A DNA stretch of 64,000 nt from positions 3,506,501 through 3,570,500 of the forward strand of contig NZ_CP053348.1 of the NCBI RefSeq assembly GCF_013394595.1, given 5' to 3'. This document shows, in pieces, positions 1 to 8,592 of the stretch (position 1 is the first letter of the stretch; every line of letters starts with the position of its first letter). Made by a program: the position numbers and the translations under genes. The notes beneath the pieces are model-generated. The model was not told the DNA's origin. It did no database searches and was given only the letters and a program-made list of their open reading frames with translations. The stretch comes from Winogradskyella forsetii. Lineage in GTDB: Bacteria > Bacteroidota > Bacteroidia > Flavobacteriales > Flavobacteriaceae.

Positions 1-293
1 CCATATTTGTTGATACTTATGGTACTTGCCATTTTAATTTAACCGATGGCGAAATTGCAAAAACAGTTGAAAAATTATTTGATATGCGTCCTGCTGCTAT
101 AGAAAGTCGTCTAAAATTAAGACAACCAATGTATAGCGAAACAGCGGCTTATGGTCATATGGGAAGACAACATGAAGTGGTAAGCAAATCATTTCAACAA
201 CCCAATGGAGAGTCTATTACATTAGATGTAGAGTTGTTTACTTGGGAAAAGTTGGATTATGTAGATAAAGTGAAAGCTGCTTTTGAAATTTAG
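1..293 (+). CDS. metK: S-adenosylmethionine synthetase, C-terminal part
   Basis: The 5' end lies outside the window; the reading frame is open from base 3 to the stop at 291-293. The visible ~96 residues include the methionine adenosyltransferase C-terminal signature around IFVDTYGT and AAYGHMGR. The enzyme makes S-adenosylmethionine from ATP and methionine in the cytoplasm. It ends just before a strong bidirectional terminator and converges on the minus-strand permease-peptidase gene. The identification rests on well-conserved C-terminal motifs; only the N-terminal catalytic part is unseen. Confidence 0.93.
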   Translation, partial: IFVDTYGTCHFNLTDGEIAKTVEKLFDMRPAAIESRLKLRQPMYSETAAYGHMGRQHEVVSKSFQQPNGESITLDVELFTWEKLDYVDKVKAAFEI

Positions 294-310
294 TAAAATT
301 CATAAATTGT

Positions 311-358
311 ATATTAAAAAACACCCTAACTGTAATTGCAGTTAGGGTGTTTTTTTTT
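311..358. terminator. Bidirectional rho-independent terminator
   Basis: A perfect 12-bp stem (321-332 with 339-350, loop TAATTG) is preceded by an A run and followed by a run of nine or more T. It sits between the convergent metK (+) and the permease-peptidase gene (-), so it can end transcription from both sides. Confidence 0.9.
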
Positions 359-375
359 AGAATAGTTTACACAAA

Positions 376-3300
376 TTATTCTTCGACTAAACTAATACTT
401 TTTATATTATCCTTATATACACGGTCTATCAATATATGCCTAGGATCTATTGCGGCTTTAATAGGCAAGGAATCGAGTTGCATAGTAATCGACGTGTTTT
501 CATTATTGAACTTTACACGTTTTTGACTGTACAATCGTTTTTCGTCTTCGTCCATAAAGAAACCGACATCAATCCAATCATTGATCGCAGTTTTGGTTTC
601 ATTCCCAATACTGTCCGATTTTATTTTGGAACTTTCAATTTCTAAGGTTAATTCATATTTTCCATTATCTAATTTTTTGTAATTCGCTTCTTTTAAGCGG
701 TTATCATATAAAGTAATTTCTTTAAACCAATCTGTAATTAGGTATTGCAAAGAATCTGGAACTTGAGGCTCTAAATGTCTTATGAAATCCAAAGATGTTG
801 GATATGGCGGTTTTTTATAGCGATACTCTTCTAAGAAATTTTTCATTGCCAAGTTAACTTTGTCCTCTCCAATATAATCTTGAAGCGCATACAGTATTGT
901 ACTCCCTTTTCCATAATGAATATAGCCTTGGTTTTCCACTTTATATAAAGGCAACTCTTTTTCACGTTCACCACTTCGTCCTCTTAAATAACGATCATGA
1001 TCGTACTTAATAAACTGACGCATTTTCATTGGATTTTCTGTGATTTTTTTAAGTGTCATTAACGACGAATATTCCGCAAAACTTTCACTCATCATAGTGC
1101 CACCTTGCATATTAGCACCGATTACTTGGTGTGCCCACCATTGATGACCCATTTCGTGGGCAATTACAGCATCGACAACATTGTTCTCGGTTTCATCTTC
1201 AAGATTAATTACAAATCCAATGGCTTCAGAATAAGGCATGGTCCCTGGGAAAGCTTGAGCAAAAGAAGCGTATCTTGGGAATTCAATGATTCTGCATTGT
1301 TTATGAAAATAAGGCCCAAAATTTTCGGTATAATAGGCTAATGAACGCTCCACGGCATCTAACATCATATCAACATTCTCAGGATGTTTTTCATCATAAT
1401 AGATTTCAATATCAATTCCGTTCCATCTGCGTTTTTTAATCTCATAGTCCGCTGACATAAAAGAATAAAAGTTCAATGACGGCGTATCCGTTTTATAATG
1501 GTAATAGTTTCTACCATTTTCTTCCCATTGTTTAATCAAAGAGCCAGGAGCGATAGCCGTTTGCTCTTTTATCGTAGATATAATGGTTTCAACATTGATA
1601 AAATCTGATTGTCCGTTGTTTATATAATTTCTATGGTGCAATTCGCTTATTTCCGAAGTTAACTCTGGCGTACGATCTTTGGGCGGAAGATCATATTTTT
1701 TTCGTTTATTTTTATCCGTAATTTCATAACTCTCGTTATAACCCATTGTTGGTAAAATTTCTCCGTTGTTAAAAAACGTACCATTCTTAACAATCATAGT
1801 CGGACCACGACCATTTTCAAACCCTTTGGTAATAAATTTATTGTCTACTTTCATTACCAATTTTTCTCCAGGCTCTAAAGGTGGATTCAATTGGTATATA
1901 GTGTATAAATAAGTTGTGTCTTTATAAACCGGTTGCGCATTCGGAATATTTAATTTTGTATTCCAACCTTCAGCAATAAAAAAGTGAAGTGAATCAATAG
2001 CCTGGTTTGTTTCATTGGTTAACTCCAACTCTGCTTTGACGTGAATATCTCTTTTGTTTGGAAAAATATCAATAAAATACTTAGCATTTGTAACTTTGGG
2101 ATGCACAGCTTCTTTATATATACTATATTTCTTTTCAAAAGCCGCCATCAATTTTTCCGTAGTATCATCAGAACGGTAAGGGTTCAAAATCTGAGTATTG
2201 TAATAGACAAAGCCTGCGACACCAAGCCAAACGATAAACGTAATGGCAATAAAACTTCTATAACTTTTTGGGACTTCTTTTCTTGCGGTTTTTATTCGAC
2301 TTAATAAGGAATTTTTAGAACCTCGGTTCCATAAAGCGCCGCCAACTAATAGCCCTAAAATTGAAAGTAGAATCCAATAGAGATTAAACCACAACGTACT
2401 TTTTAAGCCAGGCCCAAAGGCATTCATATCCGAATAATACACTGAGGCACTGCCTCCAATATTCAACATATTACTCCTAATATCTAAAATATTGAGGACG
2501 ATTTCCCACACCAACAAAACCAAAACGGAAATAAAATAGCCTATATATTTATTGCTCGATAAGACTTGTATGGTTATCATAATACCACCAAAAGTGATGT
2601 ATAGTGCCAAGTTTTCATAAAAGAAATCCAATAAATAAACATCTAATTCTATTCGTGTAAATCCATTCAGCAATTGATAAATTACGCCTATTAGAATAAA
2701 GAATAAATTTAAAATTGTAGTAATACAGATCAGTGACAAAGATTTTGCCGCAAGAGAAATAAAAGACGTGTGCGCCGTAGCATCTATCACTTCATTAATT
2801 TTAGAATCCCTATCACGCCAAATTAATTCACCACTAAAAAATATGAGGATAATAATGGTAAAGATATTGGTATTGTCCTTTATAGAATCAATTAATTTAT
2901 AAGTGAGCGGGTAAGATTGTAAACCCATGAATTCAAAACCTTGACTCAAATCTACCACAAGAATAATGATACAAAACAGGAATAATATTTTGAAGGTGAC
3001 ACTTTTAACTATGCTTAAAAAATTAGTATAGAAAAAGCTTTTAAATTGAAGCCAATCGGTTGAAGCATTATATGATGGATTTAACTCTGGAAGTGTAAAA
3101 ACGCTTTCGGTTTTTTCTTTAAGTGTTCTTGATTTCTTAACTTTTTTATTCTTCTTTTTGAAAGAAAAGCTGAAATAAGACAGTAATAAAATTATAATTC
3201 CAAATCCTGTCCAAATTAATCGATTCCAAAGCAAAACACCAGAAAATCCTGGGCTAATTGTATTCTTTTCAGCAGGTGTGAAATATTTAGTTTCAATAGC

Positions 3301-3960
3301 ATAGGTATTAATTCCGAAGATGTCTGATAAACCGGCAATGGTTTCGTTATCAACATCAGACATTAATGTACCTGACACAATATAAGCTACAATAATTACC
3401 AAACCACCTACAAAGGAAATAACTGTGCTTTTCCATTTATTTGCCATTGCAAAAATTACAGTTCCAGCCAAAAACATATTTGGCAAAATGAATAGGAGAT
3501 AATTATTTACAAAAGTTTCGAGATAAAAATCACCATAACGTTCCGTATCTAGCCAACCAAAAATTGAATTCATATAAGTTCCCAAAAGCATGCCAATAAA
3601 CACACCAAATAAGGGTAAAGTTGAAACCAATAATGCACCAAAAAAACGGCCAAAAAAGTAACCAGATTTGCTTAAAGGTGTTGTAAAAAGAATTTCATTA
3701 AATTCATTATTATAATCTCGTAAAGCAGCATTATTAAAAAATGCCACAGCCATTAAGAGACTGAAAATACAAAATATGGTGACGTGAATAGTTATAGTAT
3801 ACGGCGAATTGCGATAGACATTTCCAATAGCGCCTCCAATCTGTACATTATCACTAACAGTTGCAAAGAATTCCATCAATGCCAATATAAATATGAAAAT
3901 ATACACCATTGGTTGCTTCAGCGTATATTTTAATTCTGATAAAAAGAATGTTTTAAACAT
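376..3960 (-). CDS. ABC transporter permease fused to M1-family aminopeptidase domain
   Basis: A 1194-residue inner-membrane protein. The N-terminal ~600 residues hold two sets of hydrophobic segments typical of an ABC-2 type permease, starting directly with a membrane span after MFKTFFLSELKYTLKQP. After a linker the C-terminal ~550 residues form an M1 zinc metallopeptidase domain: HEMGH at about residues 934-938 and the third zinc ligand Glu in SESFAEY about 19 residues later. The ATPase partner starts upstream, 21 bp away, so the two are one operon. Permease-M1 fusions are known in Bacteroidota and the substrate is not known. The peptidase half is probably extracytoplasmic, but topology was not computed. 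Confidence 0.88.
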   Translation of the reverse strand: MFKTFFLSELKYTLKQPMVYIFIFILALMEFFATVSDNVQIGGAIGNVYRNSPYTITIHVTIFCIFSLLMAVAFFNNAALRDYNNEFNEILFTTPLSKSGYFFGRFFGALLVSTLPLFGVFIGMLLGTYMNSIFGWLDTERYGDFYLETFVNNYLLFILPNMFLAGTVIFAMANKWKSTVISFVGGLVIIVAYIVSGTLMSDVDNETIAGLSDIFGINTYAIETKYFTPAEKNTISPGFSGVLLWNRLIWTGFGIIILLLSYFSFSFKKKNKKVKKSRTLKEKTESVFTLPELNPSYNASTDWLQFKSFFYTNFLSIVKSVTFKILFLFCIIILVVDLSQGFEFMGLQSYPLTYKLIDSIKDNTNIFTIIILIFFSGELIWRDRDSKINEVIDATAHTSFISLAAKSLSLICITTILNLFFILIGVIYQLLNGFTRIELDVYLLDFFYENLALYITFGGIMITIQVLSSNKYIGYFISVLVLLVWEIVLNILDIRSNMLNIGGSASVYYSDMNAFGPGLKSTLWFNLYWILLSILGLLVGGALWNRGSKNSLLSRIKTARKEVPKSYRSFIAITFIVWLGVAGFVYYNTQILNPYRSDDTTEKLMAAFEKKYSIYKEAVHPKVTNAKYFIDIFPNKRDIHVKAELELTNETNQAIDSLHFFIAEGWNTKLNIPNAQPVYKDTTYLYTIYQLNPPLEPGEKLVMKVDNKFITKGFENGRGPTMIVKNGTFFNNGEILPTMGYNESYEITDKNKRKKYDLPPKDRTPELTSEISELHHRNYINNGQSDFINVETIISTIKEQTAIAPGSLIKQWEENGRNYYHYKTDTPSLNFYSFMSADYEIKKRRWNGIDIEIYYDEKHPENVDMMLDAVERSLAYYTENFGPYFHKQCRIIEFPRYASFAQAFPGTMPYSEAIGFVINLEDETENNVVDAVIAHEMGHQWWAHQVIGANMQGGTMMSESFAEYSSLMTLKKITENPMKMRQFIKYDHDRYLRGRSGEREKELPLYKVENQGYIHYGKGSTILYALQDYIGEDKVNLAMKNFLEEYRYKKPPYPTSLDFIRHLEPQVPDSLQYLITDWFKEITLYDNRLKEANYKKLDNGKYELTLEIESSKIKSDSIGNETKTAINDWIDVGFFMDEDEKRLYSQKRVKFNNENTSITMQLDSLPIKAAIDPRHILIDRVYKDNIKSISLVEE

Positions 3961-3981
3961 GATTAAAATGGTTAGTTAGAA

Positions 3982-4866
3982 TTATACAAGTACGTTAGAC
4001 GTGTTGATTTTAGAAAAGAATACATCCTCTAAATTAGGTGTCACTTCTTCAAATCCGTTGTGCGGATGCTCATCACTAAACACGTGTATAAGTGGCTGTC
4101 CTCCTACCATTTTATTTGAAATAATTTTATACTCGTTAGCATAATTTTGTAGTTCGTCCCTGCTAACTATTTTTTGGAATACTTTATTATTAAGTTCTTC
4201 AATTGCCGATTGTGGAGCGCCATGATAAACAATTTCACCTAAGTTCATAATCGCCATTTTAGTGCACAGTTCCCGTACATCATCTACAATGTGTGTGGAC
4301 AGGATTACAATGACTTCTTTACCAACATCTGCCAACAAGTTATAGAACCGATTACGTTCACCAGGATCTAATCCGGCAGTTGGTTCATCTACAATAATAA
4401 GCTTAGGGTTTCCTATAAGTGCTTGTGCAATGCCAACACGTTGCTTCATGCCTCCAGAGAATCCTTTTACGGATTTATTTCGTTTATCGTAAAGGTTTAC
4501 TTTGTCCAATAAATATTTAACCAAGTCTTTACGTTCAGTAGCATTTGTAATCCCTTTTAAAATTGCCAAATGTGTCAATAATTGTTCGGCTGTAATTCTT
4601 GGATAAACACCAAATTCCTGAGGCAAATAACCCAACACTTTACGCAATTCTGCTGGTTGATTCAGAATATCAACATCGTCTAAAGTTGCCGTTCCAGAAT
4701 CGGCATCTTGGAGCGTTGCCAGTGTTCGCATTAAAGATGATTTTCCAGCTCCATTTGGTCCTAATAGCCCGAACATTCCGTTTTCTAATTCTAGATTCAC
4801 ATTGTCTAAGGCTTTAACACCATTAGCATATGTTTTTGATAAATTGTTGATTTTTAGCGTACTCAT
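3982..4866 (-). CDS. ABC transporter ATP-binding protein
   Basis: A 294-residue cytoplasmic ATPase. Walker A is GPNGAGKSS (residues 36-44), the ABC signature is FSGGMKQR, and Walker B is LIIVDEPTAGLD, followed by the switch histidine in LSTHIVDD. Its length and the C-terminal extension after the core domain match exporter-type ATPases of the CcmA/NatA type. It is first in a two-gene operon with the permease-M1 peptidase fusion, which it presumably energises. Substrate unknown. Confidence 0.93.
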   Translation of the reverse strand: MSTLKINNLSKTYANGVKALDNVNLELENGMFGLLGPNGAGKSSLMRTLATLQDADSGTATLDDVDILNQPAELRKVLGYLPQEFGVYPRITAEQLLTHLAILKGITNATERKDLVKYLLDKVNLYDKRNKSVKGFSGGMKQRVGIAQALIGNPKLIIVDEPTAGLDPGERNRFYNLLADVGKEVIVILSTHIVDDVRELCTKMAIMNLGEIVYHGAPQSAIEELNNKVFQKIVSRDELQNYANEYKIISNKMVGGQPLIHVFSDEHPHNGFEEVTPNLEDVFFSKINTSNVLV

Positions 4867-5047
4867 AAAGATGATTTTGATTGGTTAGTTATAAATAGGA
4901 CGACTAATTTTGAAAAGCGTTACAGTTTAATTGCTGTTTTATCACTTAACAAGATATACCTTTATTAATAAGACGCTAAAATTGAACTGATAGTTGCCTG
5001 CTCAATAAAAAAATTAAACTAGGAACTAATTAAAAAAAGCTATTTTC

Positions 5048-5986
5048 TTATTTCCTCAAATACGTAATAAAAGAAAACGCATAGGCATGCTTATCATCAG
5101 CAGCATGTGTTTTTCGGCTAACTTCTTGCCATTTGGATTGATCAATTTCTGGAAAAAACGCATCTGCATTTTCAAAGGTGGAATGTACTCGGGTAATTTC
5201 AAGCTTATCAACAAACGGCATTGCTTGTTTATATATTTCGCCACCACCAATTACAAAAGGCTGGCTATCATACCTCGCTGCATCAAGCGCATCCTCTAAA
5301 GAATTTACAACAATAACACCTTCTGGTACTTTGTAATCTTTTTGCCTTGTAATTACAATATGCGTTCTATTTGGTAAAGGTTTTGAGAAACTTTCAAAAG
5401 TTTTGCGTCCCATAATAATATGGTGACCATTGGTCAGTGATTTAAAATGCTTAAGATCATCACTTAAGTGCCAAATAAGACTATTGTCCCTACCAATAGC
5501 ATTGTCTTCTCCAGCAGCAACAATAATAGTTAATTCAGAACTCTTTTTTTTTTTTGAAACCATAGGACTTTCATTGGCTTCATTATAAGCCTGTGTTTGT
5601 GCTATTTTGGTTTCTTCTTTGAGAAAATTCTGCTTTAATTTATCGATGCGTTCTTGTTGCAGATTTACGAGTTTATCCAGTTGCTGTTTTTCCCATTCTT
5701 TACCCATAAATTTATGAGTAATAAATACGGATACAAAATGGTAAATAAAGAGAATCAACCAAGCCAATATGGCATAAACAAACCAATTAATGCCTGCAAT
5801 TGTAAAATTTTCACCAATACCTAAAACCGTATTTGCTAAAATTAAAAATACAGCACCAATCAAAAAGAGGACAAAATGTATATACAAACGCTTCTTTTGC
5901 CTAATGCGTTTTTGAGCATTTTCAATGAGCTCTAATTGATCTTTATCTATAGTTGAGACTGGTTTTTTCTTCCCGAACATAATCAT
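5048..5986 (-). CDS. folA: 2TM-domain / dihydrofolate reductase fusion
   Basis: 312 residues. Residues 35-56 and 64-90 are two membrane spans of the 2TM type, followed by a charged, probably coiled segment to about 140. Residues 151-312 are a full-length dihydrofolate reductase: NADPH-dependent reduction of dihydrofolate, with Trp172 and Asp177 (equivalent to E. coli Trp22/Asp27) and VIGGGEIY. The halves are joined through a run of 12 A (bases 5544-5555, coding for KKKK). Met142, just before the run, could start a separate DHFR. Either neighbouring A-run length would stop the 2TM frame within a few codons, so the fusion depends on exact run length. thyA, which supplies dihydrofolate, lies 1.5 kb away. 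Confidence 0.88.
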   Translation of the reverse strand: MIMFGKKKPVSTIDKDQLELIENAQKRIRQKKRLYIHFVLFLIGAVFLILANTVLGIGENFTIAGINWFVYAILAWLILFIYHFVSVFITHKFMGKEWEKQQLDKLVNLQQERIDKLKQNFLKEETKIAQTQAYNEANESPMVSKKKKSSELTIIVAAGEDNAIGRDNSLIWHLSDDLKHFKSLTNGHHIIMGRKTFESFSKPLPNRTHIVITRQKDYKVPEGVIVVNSLEDALDAARYDSQPFVIGGGEIYKQAMPFVDKLEITRVHSTFENADAFFPEIDQSKWQEVSRKTHAADDKHAYAFSFITYLRK

Positions 5987-6237
5987 AATTTAATAGGATA
6001 AAGATACTTTTTTTTAACTTTATGAATGTAGTATTTCATGGAGTTTTAATAATTAATAATTCCGAAATCGATGTAGTTGAAAATCAAGCGAAAAGAACCA
6101 AATTACGGTTGTTATTAATACACTAAAATATCCGTTTATATATTACAGTCTTTAAAAAAAAGTAAATACAATATTAGGAAATTGATAATTCTTTAAGTTT
6201 AAAGTATTTAATAGATTAAACATGAGTTTTTCTTTTA

Positions 6238-6245
6238 TACTTTTG
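6238..6245 (+). promoter_or_regulatory. Bacteroidota -7 box for the CBM48 gene
   Basis: TACTTTTG matches TAnnTTTG and ends 22 bp before the ATG at 6268. No clear -33 TTG was seen at the usual distance. Confidence 0.6.
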
Positions 6246-6267
6246 CTTCGTAATTAAATTTATCATT

Positions 6268-6570
6268 ATGGCAATTAAAAAACAGTATTTAAAAAGTAAG
6301 CCAATTTGCAAGGTAACATTTTCTGTACCTGTGGAGGAAGCAAAAAGTGTAGTTGTTGTTGGAAGCTTTAACCAGTGGAATACTAAAAAAGCTACAAAAT
6401 TGAAAAAATTGAAAAACGGAATTTTCAAAGGCTCTGTTGATTTAGAGAAAGACAACTCTTACGAATTCAAATACCTTGTTGATGGTACATCTTACATCAA
6501 CGACGAGCAGGCAGATTCTTATGCTTGGAACGATTTTGCAGGTTCAGAGAATGGTGTTATCAATTTATAG
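6268..6570 (+). CDS. CBM48/isoamylase early-set domain protein
   Basis: A 100-residue cytoplasmic protein without signal peptide that consists almost wholly of an early-set glycogen-binding domain of the AMPK-beta/CBM48 type: VVVVGSFNQWN near residues 27-37, then FKYLVDG and the aspartate/alanine-rich end. Such stand-alone domains are common in Flavobacteria; the ligand is inferred to be an alpha-glucan, but no starch or glycogen gene lies nearby. Monocistronic, with its own -7 box and terminator. Confidence 0.85.
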   Translation: MAIKKQYLKSKPICKVTFSVPVEEAKSVVVVGSFNQWNTKKATKLKKLKNGIFKGSVDLEKDNSYEFKYLVDGTSYINDEQADSYAWNDFAGSENGVINL

Positions 6571-6596
6571 GATTTTCTTATAAAACTTAGGACATT

Positions 6597-6634
6597 TAAA
6601 AAATTGCGTTTCGACTTTTCGGAACGCTTTTTTT
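6597..6634 (+). terminator. Rho-independent terminator after the CBM48 gene
   Basis: An 8-bp stem with one G-T pair (6606-6613 with 6620-6627, loop ACTTTT) is followed by seven T. An A run precedes it, so it may also act on the convergent minus-strand gene ending at 6637. Confidence 0.8.
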
Positions 6635-6636
6635 GT

Positions 6637-7515
6637 TTAATCAGTTACACTAAAAACAATAGGTAAAGAATAGGGGAAAATTATTGGTTTATTTCTTAAT
6701 GAACCTGGTTTAAACCTTGGTAAAAGATTTAAGATCCTTTTTGCTTCATCTTCAAGTACTTTATAAGTACCTGTTGCCTTTGCATCAATTACCTTACCTT
6801 TTTTGTCTATCTTGAATGAAGTTTCAATCTCATAACTTCCTGCTGGCAGATTTTTCTCTGATATTAGTTTATAATTAAAAGATTTTTTCAAGAAACGGGT
6901 AATATTATCGTTTGTACAAGATATTAAGGTTCCGTAATCTGCGTTCTCGTTACAATTAGGATGTACGGGGAGCTTTTCTTTAACCTTAAGTAATTTGATC
7001 TGTTCTCGTTTTAGTTGCGGTTGATAACCATAAAGCGGAGCTAATGTATTCATTTTTTTATCAACTAAAAAACCCAAAGTAAGCGCTACAGAGTTAGTTT
7101 TTGGTTCTCCTTTATAATTTAAAGAAGGTTCAACTTTTGGCAATGCGTATTTAACTGGAATTAAAAATGGGTTAAAATTTTTTACAAAGCTCAATAATCG
7201 AGAATTATTCTGAACCGTTTTACCTGTTTTATCATATTGAACGTTTGCATATAAAACAATTGTATCATTTTTTGCATGTTTGATTAGATAATCTCTCGCA
7301 TTATCACTTAGGTTATTAATAATAAAATCTTGGAGTTTATTGGCATAGCATTCATATTTATCAGCTTCATTATCACAACCAGGAAATACGACAAACCGAC
7401 TCTTTTTTACTCTAGTTTGTTTTGATATTGAATCATGATTTAATTTAGAAGTCTCATTTTGAGCTACACATAAAAATGTAAAAATCAGAAAAAGTGTGGA
7501 AAGATAAAGTCTCAT
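6637..7515 (-). CDS. Secreted protein with two TonB-C-like repeats
   Basis: 292 residues with an N-terminal signal peptide (cut near CVAQ). Two related halves each begin with a proline/glycine-cysteine motif, VVFPGC and PVHPNC, followed by a second cysteine. The second half continues as a TonB C-terminal-like fold: FKIDKKGKVIDAKA, then a leucine-proline-rich RILNLLPRFKPG and PYSLPIVFSV. There is no N-terminal membrane anchor or proline-rich spacer, so it is probably not an energy transducer but a soluble periplasmic relative. It begins 9 bp after thyA and is probably co-transcribed with it. Function unknown. Confidence 0.65.
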   Translation of the reverse strand: MRLYLSTLFLIFTFLCVAQNETSKLNHDSISKQTRVKKSRFVVFPGCDNEADKYECYANKLQDFIINNLSDNARDYLIKHAKNDTIVLYANVQYDKTGKTVQNNSRLLSFVKNFNPFLIPVKYALPKVEPSLNYKGEPKTNSVALTLGFLVDKKMNTLAPLYGYQPQLKREQIKLLKVKEKLPVHPNCNENADYGTLISCTNDNITRFLKKSFNYKLISEKNLPAGSYEIETSFKIDKKGKVIDAKATGTYKVLEDEAKRILNLLPRFKPGSLRNKPIIFPYSLPIVFSVTD

Positions 7516-7524
7516 AAAATAAAT

Positions 7525-8349
7525 TTAAACAGCAACCTTCCCTTTAATATGTGGATGAGGATTGTAATCCACAAGCGTAAAATCTTCGAATTTAAAGTCG
7601 AAAATATCTTTAATTTCTGGATTCAGAATCATTTTAGGCAATGGTCTAATCTCTCTAGATAATTGTAGCTCCAGTTGTTCCTTATGATTATTATAGATAT
7701 GTGCATCACCAAAAGTGTGTATAAAATCACCTGCTTCGAAACCACAAACTTGAGCCATTATCATCGTGAATAAAGCATAAGATGCGATATTGAAAGGCAC
7801 TCCTAAAAAGATATCAGCACTTCTTTGATAAAGCTGGCAAGATAATTTTCCATTGGCAACATAAAACTGAAAAAAGGCATGGCAAGGTGGCAAAGCTGCT
7901 TTTCCATTAGCTACATTCTCAGAAAATGATTTAGAGGTGTCTGGTAAAACCGAAGGATTCCAAGCAGATACCAGCATTCTACGACTATTAGGGTTGTTTT
8001 TTAAAGTCGTAATAACCTCCTTAATCTGGTCGATGTCTTCACTTGCCCAATTTCGCCATTGATGACCATAAACGGGTCCGAGGTCTCCATTTTCATCCGC
8101 CCATTCGTTCCAGATTCTAACGCCGTTTTCGGTTAGATATTTGGTGTTTGTATCGCCTTTTAAGAACCAAAGCAATTCATAAATAATAGATTTTAGATGT
8201 AATTTCTTAGTGGTTACCATTGGAAACCCTTCACTCAAGTCGAAACGCATTTGGTAACCAAAAACACTTTTTGTTCCTGTACCTGTTCTATCTCCTTTGT
8301 CGTTGCCTTCTGCTAAAACGTGTTTTACTAGGTCGTGGTATTGTTTCAT
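7525..8349 (-). CDS. thyA: Thymidylate synthase
   Basis: 274 residues, near the family's usual length. It methylates dUMP to dTMP with methylene-tetrahydrofolate, producing dihydrofolate. Visible motifs: nucleophile Cys156 in [13 protein letters not shown], the preceding arginine pair in [12 protein letters not shown], the [13 protein letters not shown] block and the HIYNNHKEQ segment. It functions with the dihydrofolate reductase encoded nearby. A small hairpin (8356-8371) lies in its leader region. Confidence 0.97.
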   Translation of the reverse strand: MKQYHDLVKHVLAEGNDKGDRTGTGTKSVFGYQMRFDLSEGFPMVTTKKLHLKSIIYELLWFLKGDTNTKYLTENGVRIWNEWADENGDLGPVYGHQWRNWASEDIDQIKEVITTLKNNPNSRRMLVSAWNPSVLPDTSKSFSENVANGKAALPPCHAFFQFYVANGKLSCQLYQRSADIFLGVPFNIASYALFTMIMAQVCGFEAGDFIHTFGDAHIYNNHKEQLELQLSREIRPLPKMILNPEIKDIFDFKFEDFTLVDYNPHPHIKGKVAV

Positions 8350-8355
8350 AATACG

Positions 8356-8371
8356 TCCTGCAAAAGCAGGA
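8356..8371. repeat. Short palindrome in the thyA leader
   Basis: TCCTGC-AAAA-GCAGGA forms a 6-bp stem. The same core occurs in the longer palindrome at 8569-8588, so both look like copies of one dispersed intergenic palindrome. Confidence 0.6.
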
Positions 8372-8568
8372 ATCTTTTTAGATTAAACATAAGGTTACAT
8401 ATTAAAAGATGCGTAGATTTCGCTCAGTATAACATGTATATTAAATATGTTGACGAATTTAATTAAATGTTGAATATTCACTTGAAATATCACATCACAG
8501 ATATTAAAAGTTATTAACGAGTTGTATAATTATAATAAAGAGGAAGGCTAGTTCTAATAGACTCTGAG

Positions 8569-8588
8569 ATTCCTGCGTTTGCAGGAAT
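8569..8588. repeat. Intergenic palindrome after the nucleoside transporter gene
   Basis: An 8-bp perfect stem ATTCCTGC/GCAGGAAT with loop GTTT, directly downstream of the transporter stop on the minus strand. No T tail on that strand, so it looks like a repetitive palindrome and not a classical terminator. Confidence 0.6.
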
Positions 8589-8592
8589 TGGG

